From Sulfurivirga sp964427185 (lineage in GTDB: Bacteria > Pseudomonadota > Gammaproteobacteria > Thiomicrospirales > Thiomicrospiraceae), in NCBI GenBank assembly GCA_964427185.1, contig CAYRSN010000049.1, positions 1 through 7,851 on the forward strand: a DNA stretch of 7,851 nt, given 5' to 3'. The translations under genes were made by a program, and so were the position numbers. The stretch's first letter is position 1, and every line of letters begins with the position of its first letter. Under the pieces are notes generated by a model. That model was given only the letters and a program-made list of their open reading frames with translations, did not search any database and was not told the DNA's origin. This document shows, one piece after another, positions 1 through 6,865 of the stretch.

Positions 1-1044
1 GATGACCCGGAGATGATTGAAAAAGCTTTTGAAGCAGGTGTGACAGACTACCTAGTTAAACCCATCAACTGGACACTGTTGAAATATCGCATCAGCCATG
101 AAATGCATGTAGCCTCCACTTATAAAGCCGTTCGCATTAACGAAGCGCGCCTTCGCACCCTGTTTGAGCAGGCACCTGTCGGTTTTGCCGTATGCAGCCT
201 GACCCCGCCCTATCAAATCTCCAATGCCAACCCTGCTTTTATCAAGCTGGTGCAACAACCTCAAATCAAAGGCACAGCATTACTGGACTTCATCCCACAA
301 GAAGATCACCCGCTGTTTGAACAAGCATTTAAGCTGACCCAGGCCGGACAAAGCGGTGAGGCCACCTTCCGTCTGGATCTTCCCAAGCGCTCACACCCTA
401 TTTTTGTTCACTTTCATGGCCAGCTGATTATTTCACCTGTCGATGGCACCCAGGAAATGCTGTGCATCTTTGAAGATATTACAGATCGTATTCTCACAGA
501 AAACAAACTCAAAGCACTGGCCACCACCGACCCCCTTACCGGGCTTTTAAACCGCAGAGCCTTTGAAGAGCTGGCAGAAACCTGGCTGCAACAGGCACAT
601 CACCACCGCCTGCCGCTCTCGCTGATTATTTTGGATATTGATCACTTCAAGCAGATTAACGACACCTATGGCCACCCGATCGGTGATGAAGTGTTGCAGC
701 ATCTGGCCAAGCTGATGCGGGAAAATGCCTTACGAGAAGATGACATCATCGCCCGCTATGGTGGCGAGGAGTTCATTATTCTGCTGCCTAAAACCACTTT
801 GAAAGATGCCTCTCATGTTGCAGAGCGCCTGCGTATCAAAGTAGAAGACACCAAAGTACATACACCGGAGGGAGAAATACGCTTTACGATCAGCCTGGGG
901 GTTGCCTGCCTGAGTGAAACAGAAGACACACTGGATACACTCATCAAACACGCTGATGAGGCGCTCTATCAGGCTAAACACAACGGTCGTAACCGTGTAG
1001 AGCTGTTTGATCTGCCGTGCCTTTATGAAGAAGAAAACATCTAA
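1..1044 (+). CDS. Response-regulator diguanylate cyclase (REC-PAS-GGDEF), 5' end missing
   Basis: The reading frame is open from base 1 (codons for DDPE precede the first ATG at 13), so the gene starts outside the window; 347 residues are visible. Residues 1-35 are the end of a receiver domain, including the conserved switch lysine in DYLVKPINW (K20). The upstream phosphoacceptor Asp is not in view. Residues about 48-160 look like a PAS sensor domain (LRTLFEQAPVGFAV to FEDITDR). Residues about 170-335 are a GGDEF domain, beginning TTDPLTGLLNRR. It keeps the metal-binding ILDIDHFKQIND (D212), the catalytic signature GGEEF (254-258) and an inhibitory I-site RxxD (R245-D248) at the same distance from GGEEF as in PleD. 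The expected role is cytoplasmic synthesis of cyclic-di-GMP from two GTP, switched by phosphorylation and inhibited by product. There is no EAL domain before the stop. The partner histidine kinase is not in view. It converges with mucD across a terminator. Confidence 0.93.
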   Translation, partial: DDPEMIEKAFEAGVTDYLVKPINWTLLKYRISHEMHVASTYKAVRINEARLRTLFEQAPVGFAVCSLTPPYQISNANPAFIKLVQQPQIKGTALLDFIPQEDHPLFEQAFKLTQAGQSGEATFRLDLPKRSHPIFVHFHGQLIISPVDGTQEMLCIFEDITDRILTENKLKALATTDPLTGLLNRRAFEELAETWLQQAHHHRLPLSLIILDIDHFKQINDTYGHPIGDEVLQHLAKLMRENALREDDIIARYGGEEFIILLPKTTLKDASHVAERLRIKVEDTKVHTPEGEIRFTISLGVACLSETEDTLDTLIKHADEALYQAKHNGRNRVELFDLPCLYEEENI

Positions 1045-1047
1045 ACA

Positions 1048-1080
1048 AATAAAAAAACCGCACTGATTAAAGTGCGGTTT
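1048..1080 (-). terminator. Intrinsic terminator of the rseC-mucD operon
   Basis: A perfect 10-bp stem (1055-1064 with 1071-1080, core ACCGCACT/AGTGCGGT) closes a 6-nt loop. On the minus strand the stem runs straight into a T-rich tract (complement of 1048-1057), the classic Rho-independent layout. It begins 26 bases past the mucD stop. Read on the plus strand the hairpin is followed by CATG rather than a T run, so it would be a poor terminator for the diguanylate cyclase gene, although the hairpin may still slow converging polymerases. Confidence 0.88.
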
Positions 1081-1106
1081 CATGTGCCACAGGTGCAATC
1101 ACGACA

Positions 1107-2561
1107 CTAACGTGTCATGACCAAAGGCAAAAACAAACTGGCGCCTCGACGGATAATACGCATAGGAACCTTTCTCCCCTTGGGCAGCTGGCCGATCAGC
1201 ACCTCTAGCTGCTCAGGCGAGCGTACTGGCCGGAAGGCAATGCTGACAATAATATCTCCCGGCTGTAAACCAGATTCGGCCGCAGCACCACCGGTGACTT
1301 CCACCACTTTCACCCCGTAATCTACGTGGTAATTCTTCTTCAGCATCACACGTTCTTCTTTGGATAAAGGCTCAACCACTGCCCCAAAGCCTGTCGCCTT
1401 TACCGGTGCACCGGAAGCCTTAGCCTGTGCCTGTGCTTTCGCCTCAACCTTCACATGCAGCTGTAACTGTTTACCGTCACGCAGGACTCGCACCGGCACC
1501 TCTGTACCTGGCATGGTCATGCCAACCAAAGGCGGCAGATCTGTTGATTTCTCAATTCGATGACCGTTATATTCAACGATGATATCACCCGGTCGCAGCC
1601 CTGCCTTTTCTGCTGGTGAGCCTTTACCCACTTCTGCGACCAGTGCACCATGCGGACGCTCCATGCCAAATGCTGCGGCCAGATCCGCATTTACCTCCTG
1701 GATGGCCACCCCCAGAAAGCCTCGCTCTACCTTGCCGTGTGTCTTCAGCTGATTCGCCACATTCATGGCCACTTCAATGGGAATTGCAAAAGACAAGCCC
1801 ATATAGCCGCCGGATTTACTGAAAATCTGGGAATTGATCCCTACCACCTCACCACGCATATTGATCAGCGGCCCACCGGAGTTACCCGGGTTGATCGGTA
1901 CATCCGTTTGAATAAAGGGGACATAGTTCTCATCCGGCAGGCTACGCCCCTTAGCACTGACAATGCCATGTGTTACGGTATAGTCCAGCCCGAAAGGCTG
2001 CCCGATCGCCAGCACCCAATTCCCTACTTTCAGTTGCGTGCTGGAACCAATACGTGCCGCAGGCAGGCCTGAAGCGTCAATTTTTAGCAATGCCACGTCC
2101 GTGGCCTTATCTCGCCCTATGACTTTTGCCTTAAACTCACGGCGGTCTGCCATGCGCACGATGACATCATCCGCACCTTCCACAACATGGTTATTGGTCA
2201 GAATATAACCGTCACTGGAAAGAATAAAACCTGAGCCTAATGAATGAACAGCTTCCCGTTCCGGCTGCCTGTTCAGCTGCCGCGGATCAATCCCGAAGAA
2301 AAAGCGCAATACCTCCGGCGGCAAGCCTTGTAACTGAGGCGGTAAAGCGCGCACTTTCTTGGTCGTACTGATATTGACAACCCATTTTTCCGACTGCGCC
2401 GCCAGTTGAGAAAAGTCCGGCAGGTTTACCTGTGCCGGTGGCGGCTCCACTGCCGCTTTCTGCTGCTTACCGAAATCAAAAAAGGCATAGCCGGGTGCAC
2501 TTACCCCGATTGCCAACATCAATACACTGGCTCGCAGCCATTTAGTCTGTGGTTGTCTCAT
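1107..2561 (-). CDS. mucD: Periplasmic serine endoprotease, DegP/DegQ/MucD family
   Basis: An HtrA-family protease/chaperone that degrades misfolded envelope proteins in the periplasm. With the start at 2561 the product is 484 residues, close to the pseudomonad MucD length. Residues 1-26 form a Sec signal peptide (basic MRQPQTKWLR, hydrophobic core, likely cleavage after GYA). Residues about 100-265 are the trypsin-like domain, with the triad H125 (LTNNHVVEG), D155 (KATDVALLKID) and S228 (NPGNSGGPL). PDZ1 spans about 282-370 and PDZ2 about 392-480, each with a GLxPGDIIV loop. An Ala/Gln/Lys-rich linker lies at about 372-388. The start at 2561 was preferred over an in-frame ATG at 2612 because it has a near-perfect ribosome binding site and opens directly into the signal peptide. 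The first 20 bases overlap the end of rseC, so translation is probably coupled. In relatives this gene follows algU-mucABC and is sigma-E controlled; those genes are absent upstream. DegQ is an equally fair family label. Confidence 0.95.
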   Translation of the reverse strand: MRQPQTKWLRASVLMLAIGVSAPGYAFFDFGKQQKAAVEPPPAQVNLPDFSQLAAQSEKWVVNISTTKKVRALPPQLQGLPPEVLRFFFGIDPRQLNRQPEREAVHSLGSGFILSSDGYILTNNHVVEGADDVIVRMADRREFKAKVIGRDKATDVALLKIDASGLPAARIGSSTQLKVGNWVLAIGQPFGLDYTVTHGIVSAKGRSLPDENYVPFIQTDVPINPGNSGGPLINMRGEVVGINSQIFSKSGGYMGLSFAIPIEVAMNVANQLKTHGKVERGFLGVAIQEVNADLAAAFGMERPHGALVAEVGKGSPAEKAGLRPGDIIVEYNGHRIEKSTDLPPLVGMTMPGTEVPVRVLRDGKQLQLHVKVEAKAQAQAKASGAPVKATGFGAVVEPLSKEERVMLKKNYHVDYGVKVVEVTGGAAAESGLQPGDIIVSIAFRPVRSPEQLEVLIGQLPKGRKVPMRIIRRGASLFLPLVMTR

Positions 2562-2991
2562 GCAAACCTCCTTTAACAATTTTTGAAACTCTGGGATGCT
2601 CAATCTGTGCAAACCGCGCAGTCAGCCACCACCCGGCTGCCATACCGCTCACCGCTCCCAGCAGAACGTACAGGTCGGTTGAGCCTAATTCCTGTCCGAC
2701 CAAAGCCCCAGCAAAAAAACCTACCAACGGCACACCATATGCCCAGAGGCTCTGACGCAATAAAGCCCGCTCGGATAAGGTCAACACAACCTGGTCGCCC
2801 ACTTGCGCCGCTAAGGTATTGGGAAGCTTAATAGGGGCATGCCGTGCCGAAAACAAGCCTGCCAGAACACTGGTGCCGCAGGCACCTTTTGCCCCACAGC
2901 TGTCACACCCATGCTGTGCCACAGGCTCAACCCAGATCCATGCCTCCTCTGCTCGTACAACCCTGGCAAGAGTTTCCTGCTGTGTTTCCAT
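2542..2991 (-). CDS. rseC: SoxR-reducing / sigma-E regulatory membrane protein RseC (MucC family)
   Basis: A 149-residue inner-membrane protein. The N-terminal cytoplasmic part carries the family's cysteine cluster C29-x2-C32-x5-C38 (CDSCGAKGACG). Two hydrophobic segments follow at about residues 80-100 and 105-127, separated by a short polar turn, and the tail after them is positively charged. This matches the RseC/MucC family. Members of the family modulate sigma-E signalling, work with Rsx proteins in reducing SoxR, and in some bacteria affect electron-transport assembly; the biochemical role is not settled. In E. coli it is the last gene of rpoE-rseA-rseB-rseC. Here it is the first gene of its operon, with no rpoE, rseA or rseB between it and nadB. 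It overlaps mucD by 20 bases. The start at 2991 has only a weak, distant AAGGA on the minus strand (about 3006-3010). Confidence 0.9.
   Translation of the reverse strand: METQQETLARVVRAEEAWIWVEPVAQHGCDSCGAKGACGTSVLAGLFSARHAPIKLPNTLAAQVGDQVVLTLSERALLRQSLWAYGVPLVGFFAGALVGQELGSTDLYVLLGAVSGMAAGWWLTARFAQIEHPRVSKIVKGGLHETTTD
2566..2574 (-). promoter_or_regulatory. Strong Shine-Dalgarno site for mucD
   Basis: The minus strand reads AAAGGAGGT, followed by TTGC and ATG. This is an almost complete anti-16S match and lies inside the last codons of rseC. It fixes the mucD start at 2561 and excludes the longer in-frame ATG at 2612, which would add 17 charged residues before the signal peptide. Confidence 0.85.
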
Positions 2992-3043
2992 CGGTTCAGG
3001 TAAAATCCTTCATGCTTTTTATTTACATATTATTGGCTTCATT
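2992..3043. promoter_or_regulatory. Divergent intergenic region between rseC and nadB
   Basis: This 52-bp AT-rich stretch must hold promoter elements for both divergent units, or parts of them overlapping the coding ends. Possible plus-strand -10 boxes are TAAAAT (3001-3006) and TATTAT (3028-3033). On the minus strand TAATAT (complement of 3027-3032) is possible. None has a convincing -35 box at 16-18 bases. I see no sigma-E-type GAACTT/TCTGA pair and no clear operator palindrome. The assignment rests on geometry rather than motifs. Confidence 0.4.
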
Positions 3044-4645
3044 ATGCCACATACCGAACGTACGCGCACAGATGTGTTGATTATCGGCAGCGGCATTGCG
3101 GGATTAACAACAGCGCTGCATCTGGCAGATCACTGCCATGTTGTTGTAATCGCTAAAAAATCCCTGGAGCTGGGTGCTACTCTCTGGGCGCAGGGCGGTA
3201 TTGCAGCGGTTGTTGATCCAAGCGATAGTATTGAACGCCATGTGGAAGATACCCTGGCTGCCGGTGCAGGGCTATGTGACCCAGCCGTGGTACGCTTTGT
3301 ATCCGAGCACAGCCGAGAAATGATTGACTGGCTGGTAGCGCAGGGGGTGCCCTTTTCCTCATGTCGCGAGCAGACCTGCACCTCGCCCTTTCACCTGACA
3401 CAGGAAGGGGGTCATAGCCACCGGCGCATTCTGCATGTGGCAGACCATACGGGACGCAGTATTGAAGAAACCCTGCTGGAACATGCAAAAGCTCATGAAA
3501 ACATCTGCCTGCTCTCTCAACATGAGGCAATCGACCTGATTTCGCACTCTGAAACGGGACGCATATGGGGCGCTTATGTTCTGCACACCCGAACGGATAC
3601 AATCAAAACCATTCAGGCGCAAGCCGTTGTACTGGCAACCGGCGGTGCTTCAAAAGCCTATCTTTATACCAGCAATCCGGACACCTCCACTGGCGATGGC
3701 ATTGCCATGGCCTGGCGCGCTGGCTGCCGCATCACCAATATGGAGTTCAACCAGTTTCATCCCACCTGTCTCTATCATCCAACAGATCGTGCTTTTCTGA
3801 TCTCTGAAGCGGTACGGGGAGAAGGCGGTATTCTCCGCCTGCCCTGGGGAGAGCGCTTTATGCATCATTATGATGCACGTGGAGAGCTGGCACCGAGGGA
3901 CATTGTCGCCCGCGCCATTGACAGCGAACTGAAAAAACACGGTATTGACCATGTGCTGCTGGATATTACGCACCGTGGCCGTGACTTTATTCAACGCCAC
4001 TTTCCAACCATCTATCAACGCCTGCTAAAACTGGGCATTGATATGACACAAACACCGATTCCTGTGGTGCCTGCCGCGCACTATACCTGTGGCGGTGTCA
4101 TGACAGACCTGTCTGCCAAAACAGATATACCGGGGCTCTGGGCAGTAGGAGAAGTGGCTTATACCGGCCTGCACGGTGCCAACCGTCTTGCCAGCAACTC
4201 GCTACTGGAAGGCGTTGTCTTCGCCCGCGAGGCGGCCAAAAGCATCCTGGACTGGCTGCCCGGCCTGCCCCGTCTGGGCAAAGCGCCGCTTTGGGATGCA
4301 CGTCATGTTTCAAAGCCCAGCGAACAAGTACTGATCAGCCATGACTGGGATGAAATTCGCCGCACTATGTGGGATTATGCGGGCATTGTGCGTACCGATA
4401 CGCGCCTGAAACAGGCGCAAAAGCGTATCCGTCTGATTCAACAAGAAGTCAATGACTACTTTCGTCGCTATACGCTTAACGCCAACCTGATCGAACTGCG
4501 AAACCTGGCACAGGTGGCAGAACTCATGCTCATCTCGGCACGTAAGCGTAAAGAAAGCCGAGGACTGCACTACAATATTGACCACCCTGCCCCACGCAAA
4601 ACAGCACGCCCGACCATCTTAAAACCTCGCAATACCGGGTCATAA
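3044..4645 (+). CDS. nadB: L-aspartate oxidase (NAD biosynthesis)
   Basis: A flavoenzyme that oxidises L-aspartate to iminoaspartate, the first step of de novo NAD synthesis; NadA then condenses the product with dihydroxyacetone phosphate. The product is 533 residues, close to E. coli NadB (about 540). The FAD-binding Rossmann motif is at 11-20 (VLIIGSGIAG). The NadB-type flavin loop LWAQGGIAAV is at 47-56, and EGGHSHRRILH, with catalytic E121, at 121-131. Family residues that line up with E. coli H244, R290, H351 and R386 are present as H239 (NQFHPT), R285 (APRDIVARA), H346 (AAHYTCGG) and R381 (GANRLASNSLLEG). The C-terminal helical domain is complete. HxTxGG and the substrate loop distinguish it from SdhA/FrdA only in combination with the rest, but EGGHSHRRI is diagnostic for NadB. 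The frame is open upstream to 2819, but that part is antisense to rseC and unlike NadB. The start at 3044 leaves nine residues before the first beta strand, and no good Shine-Dalgarno precedes it. ygfZ follows after 12 bp. Confidence 0.96.
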   Translation: MPHTERTRTDVLIIGSGIAGLTTALHLADHCHVVVIAKKSLELGATLWAQGGIAAVVDPSDSIERHVEDTLAAGAGLCDPAVVRFVSEHSREMIDWLVAQGVPFSSCREQTCTSPFHLTQEGGHSHRRILHVADHTGRSIEETLLEHAKAHENICLLSQHEAIDLISHSETGRIWGAYVLHTRTDTIKTIQAQAVVLATGGASKAYLYTSNPDTSTGDGIAMAWRAGCRITNMEFNQFHPTCLYHPTDRAFLISEAVRGEGGILRLPWGERFMHHYDARGELAPRDIVARAIDSELKKHGIDHVLLDITHRGRDFIQRHFPTIYQRLLKLGIDMTQTPIPVVPAAHYTCGGVMTDLSAKTDIPGLWAVGEVAYTGLHGANRLASNSLLEGVVFAREAAKSILDWLPGLPRLGKAPLWDARHVSKPSEQVLISHDWDEIRRTMWDYAGIVRTDTRLKQAQKRIRLIQQEVNDYFRRYTLNANLIELRNLAQVAELMLISARKRKESRGLHYNIDHPAPRKTARPTILKPRNTGS

Positions 4646-4657
4646 CAGGAGAACGAC

Positions 4658-5728
4658 ATGAACACTGCATGGAAAGCCTTTCTGACATCACAGGGCGCTC
4701 AATTTGACGAGCACCATACCTTGCTTACTTTTGGTGAACCTTTATTAGAACGTACTTTAATCAAACATGGACCGGTGATCACTTCCCTGGCCAATCAGGC
4801 ATTGATACAGGTGCAAGGAGAAGATGCCAAAAGCTTTCTGCAAGCACAACTGAGTAACGATATCGAAGGCGTTACCAATAAAACCGCTCAGTTTGCCGCC
4901 TGGTGCGATCCTAAAGGCCAAGTGCTGGCACTGTTTCTGGTGTTTATGTACGAACGCGACTACTACCTGAGCTTTGATGCCAGCTTAAAAGACACTATTC
5001 TCAAACGTTTGCAGATGTTTATCCTGCGCGCCAAAGTGGAGCTGGTAGATCGCACCGACGAACTCGTGCAGATAGGTTACGGCGGTGATTTCGGTGACCT
5101 TGATTTACAGCGGGCGCTGGATGTCAAAGTGAAAGAAACCTGGTCTGCCAGCATGGTGCCTGCAGAAGGGCTGCGTAAAATTAAAGTGATTAAAATCCTC
5201 GGCCCCTACCACCGTTACTTTCTTGTAGGCCCGGAAAGTCAAATGACACAAGCCTGGCAGAAGCTGCTGGTCAATGCAGACAAAACCAATCAGCTGGACT
5301 GGCATCTGATGGACATCGCCGCCGGTATTCCGGTCATGACTCAGGCTGTCAGCGGTAAGTTCATTGCTCAGATGCTCAATCTGGACAAGCTAAATGCCAT
5401 TAACTTCAAAAAAGGCTGCTTCCCCGGACAGGAGATCATTGCCCGCATGCACTTCCGTGCCAAAGTACCCAAACGCATGCTCAAACTTCATATTGCAACA
5501 GATAAACTAAGCATCCCCGCAGGCGAAACCTTTGAAGCCTTCGATGAAAGCGGCAAACGCATTGAGCTTGAAAATCTCTTCATGCGCCCCGACCCTATTG
5601 ACGGCACGCTGGCACAGGCTGTTGCCAACCTTAAAACACTGCGCAACGCACAGGGGGATCTCAGGCTGAAAGACAAGACATTGATTACTTTACAGCCGTT
5701 GCCCTACCCTGTGTTTGATGAAGATTAA
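4658..5728 (+). CDS. ygfZ: tRNA-modifying / Fe-S cluster maintenance protein YgfZ (GcvT-like, folate-binding)
   Basis: A 356-residue cytoplasmic protein of the YgfZ/IBA57/CAF17 family, paralogous to the aminomethyltransferase GcvT. Family members bind tetrahydrofolate and support assembly or repair of certain [4Fe-4S] enzymes, including MiaB-dependent tRNA modification in E. coli. The signature K-G-C-F-P-G-Q-E is at 252-259 with the essential cysteine at C254, followed by IIARMHFRAKVPKR. The N-terminal half has the typical LANQALIQVQGEDAKSFLQAQLSND block (about 44-68) and WCDPKGQVLALF (82-93). The start at 4658 has a GGAG Shine-Dalgarno seven bases upstream. It is 12 bp behind nadB and very probably cotranscribed with it. 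Its TAA stop is shared with the left TAAG repeat of the neighbouring inverted-repeat element. In pseudomonads sdhE lies between ygfZ and nadB; here there is no room for it. Confidence 0.93.
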   Translation: MNTAWKAFLTSQGAQFDEHHTLLTFGEPLLERTLIKHGPVITSLANQALIQVQGEDAKSFLQAQLSNDIEGVTNKTAQFAAWCDPKGQVLALFLVFMYERDYYLSFDASLKDTILKRLQMFILRAKVELVDRTDELVQIGYGGDFGDLDLQRALDVKVKETWSASMVPAEGLRKIKVIKILGPYHRYFLVGPESQMTQAWQKLLVNADKTNQLDWHLMDIAAGIPVMTQAVSGKFIAQMLNLDKLNAINFKKGCFPGQEIIARMHFRAKVPKRMLKLHIATDKLSIPAGETFEAFDESGKRIELENLFMRPDPIDGTLAQAVANLKTLRNAQGDLRLKDKTLITLQPLPYPVFDED

Positions 5729-5820
5729 GGGCACCTCCGCAAAACCCTGAATGTGCTCGCGTTGCGTGTGCGATGGTGGCAGATGCAAGGCGCGAGCCGC
5801 AGGGTTGGGGGGTGCCTAAG
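5726..5820. mobile_element. MITE-like 87-bp inverted-repeat element with TAAG direct repeats
   Basis: The element body is 5730-5816, flanked by TAAG at 5726-5729 and 5817-5820, which is a plausible target duplication. Its ends are GGCACC and GGTGCC. The arms pair further inward: AACCCTG (5743-5749) with CAGGGTT (5800-5806), GCTCGCG (5755-5761) with CGCGAGC (5791-5797), and TTGC (5762-5765) with GCAA (5785-5788). This leaves a 19-base apical loop and small unpaired interruptions. The whole piece can fold into one long imperfect hairpin, and it codes for nothing. It fills the gap between the convergent genes ygfZ and tas and may also work as a bidirectional transcription terminator; no T-run is present. 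It is either a non-autonomous insertion-sequence derivative or a REP-like palindromic repeat. The parent element is unknown to me. Confidence 0.6.
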
Positions 5821-6865
5821 GTGCTGGATAAGTGTATTGGCGGTGAATAAGCTCAATCGCTTCCAGCACTTCTTCTGAAAGCCTGAGTGTGACGCTGTGG
5901 ATATTTTCTTTCAACTGATCCAGTGTCGTGGCGCCAATAATCGTGCTGGCGACAAAAGGCTGCTGATTGACAAACGCCAGCGCCATTTGGGTAGGCGACA
6001 GACCGGCCAGCTTGGCTAACTGCACATAACTCGCCGTAGCTGCCTGAGCTTGAGGCGTGCTGTAACGACTATAATGGGGAAAGCGTACCAAGCGCGCCCC
6101 TTCCGGGCGTGCACCATTTAAATACTTGCCGGTCAACATGCCAAAAGCAAGCGGAGAATAGGCCAACAGAGGCACTTGCGCTTGCATGGACATCTCCGCA
6201 AGCCCTACTTCAAAACTACGGTTCAGCAAACTGTATGGGTTTTGAATGGCAATAATCCGCGACAATGTTTTTTGCTCCGCCAGACGTAAGTATTCATGCA
6301 CACCCCAAGCGGTTTCATTGGATACTCCAATATAACGCACCTTCCCTTGCTGCACCAACTGTGTCAGAGCTTCTAAAGTCTCCTCCAGCGGCACAGGGCT
6401 CTCCACACGATGTTCCTCAGGCCTGGGGGGATAGCCTAAGCGCCCGAAGAAGTTAGTATCCCGCTCCGGCCAGTGCACCTGATAAAGGTCGATATAGTCA
6501 GTCTGCAACCGTTTCAGGCTACCCTCTACCGCCTGCACAATATGTGCATGCGTCAACCGTGGTCCTCCCCGAATATGAGAAGCCCACTCTGCCGGCCCTG
6601 TCACCTTCGTAGCCAAAACAATCTGAGCCCGACACTTTCTGGCTTTCAACCAATTACCAATATAGGTTTCTGTCAACCCTTGCGTTTCGGGCCTGGGCGG
6701 CACAGCATAAAGCTCTGCCGTATCAATAAAATTCACGCCTTGCGCAATGGCATAATCCAGTTGTGCAAATGCCTCCTGTTCACTGTTCTGCTCACCGAAA
6801 GTCATGGTGCCCAGACAGATTTTGGAGACTTTCAGCGTAGAAGCTCCCAACTGTGTATAGATCAT
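5816..6865 (-). CDS. tas: NADP(H)-dependent aldo/keto reductase, Tas family
   Basis: A 349-residue cytoplasmic oxidoreductase of the aldo/keto reductase superfamily, very similar throughout to E. coli Tas (about 346 aa). Shared blocks include LGTMTFGEQNSE, ETQGLTETYIGNWL, LKRLQTDYIDLYQVHWP, RYIGVSNETA and IQNPYSLLNRSFEVGLAE, ending in YTYPAP. The catalytic tetrad is complete: D48 and Y53 (FIDTAELY), K87 (ATKVTG) and H131 (YQVHWP). The natural substrate is not established; the E. coli name comes from suppression of tyrosine auxotrophy. The start at 6865 is preferred over a GTG at 6877 because it aligns with the family N-terminus and forms an ATGA overlap with the rlmI stop, implying translational coupling. 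The stop codon TAG uses one base of the adjacent inverted-repeat element at the 3' end. Confidence 0.94.
   Translation of the reverse strand: MIYTQLGASTLKVSKICLGTMTFGEQNSEQEAFAQLDYAIAQGVNFIDTAELYAVPPRPETQGLTETYIGNWLKARKCRAQIVLATKVTGPAEWASHIRGGPRLTHAHIVQAVEGSLKRLQTDYIDLYQVHWPERDTNFFGRLGYPPRPEEHRVESPVPLEETLEALTQLVQQGKVRYIGVSNETAWGVHEYLRLAEQKTLSRIIAIQNPYSLLNRSFEVGLAEMSMQAQVPLLAYSPLAFGMLTGKYLNGARPEGARLVRFPHYSRYSTPQAQAATASYVQLAKLAGLSPTQMALAFVNQQPFVASTIIGATTLDQLKENIHSVTLRLSEEVLEAIELIHRQYTYPAP

Noticed and set aside
1070..1078. AAGTGCGGT, identical to the Haemophilus DNA uptake signal core, within the terminator hairpin
   Set aside because: I noticed only one exact copy in the window, the opposite arm differs at one base, and the gene content is not Pasteurellaceae-like. 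A chance match in a GC-rich stem is more likely; counting the 9-mer genome-wide would settle it.
1103..1116. Short GACAC/GTGTC hairpin across the mucD stop codon
   Set aside because: A 5-bp stem is expected by chance, and the strong terminator just downstream explains termination.
1616..2072. Plus-strand ORFs of 68 and 140 codons
   Set aside because: They are antisense shadows of mucD, which has full family motifs on the minus strand; their translations show no domain-like pattern and they have no ribosome binding site I could see.
2819..3043. 75-codon upstream in-frame extension of nadB
   Set aside because: It runs antisense through the rseC coding region, has no NadB homology, and the proper NadB N-terminus begins at 3044.
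3130..4018. Several minus-strand ORFs of 80-140 codons
   Set aside because: They lie inside nadB on the opposite strand and have low-complexity, Pro/Cys/His-rich translations typical of shadow frames.
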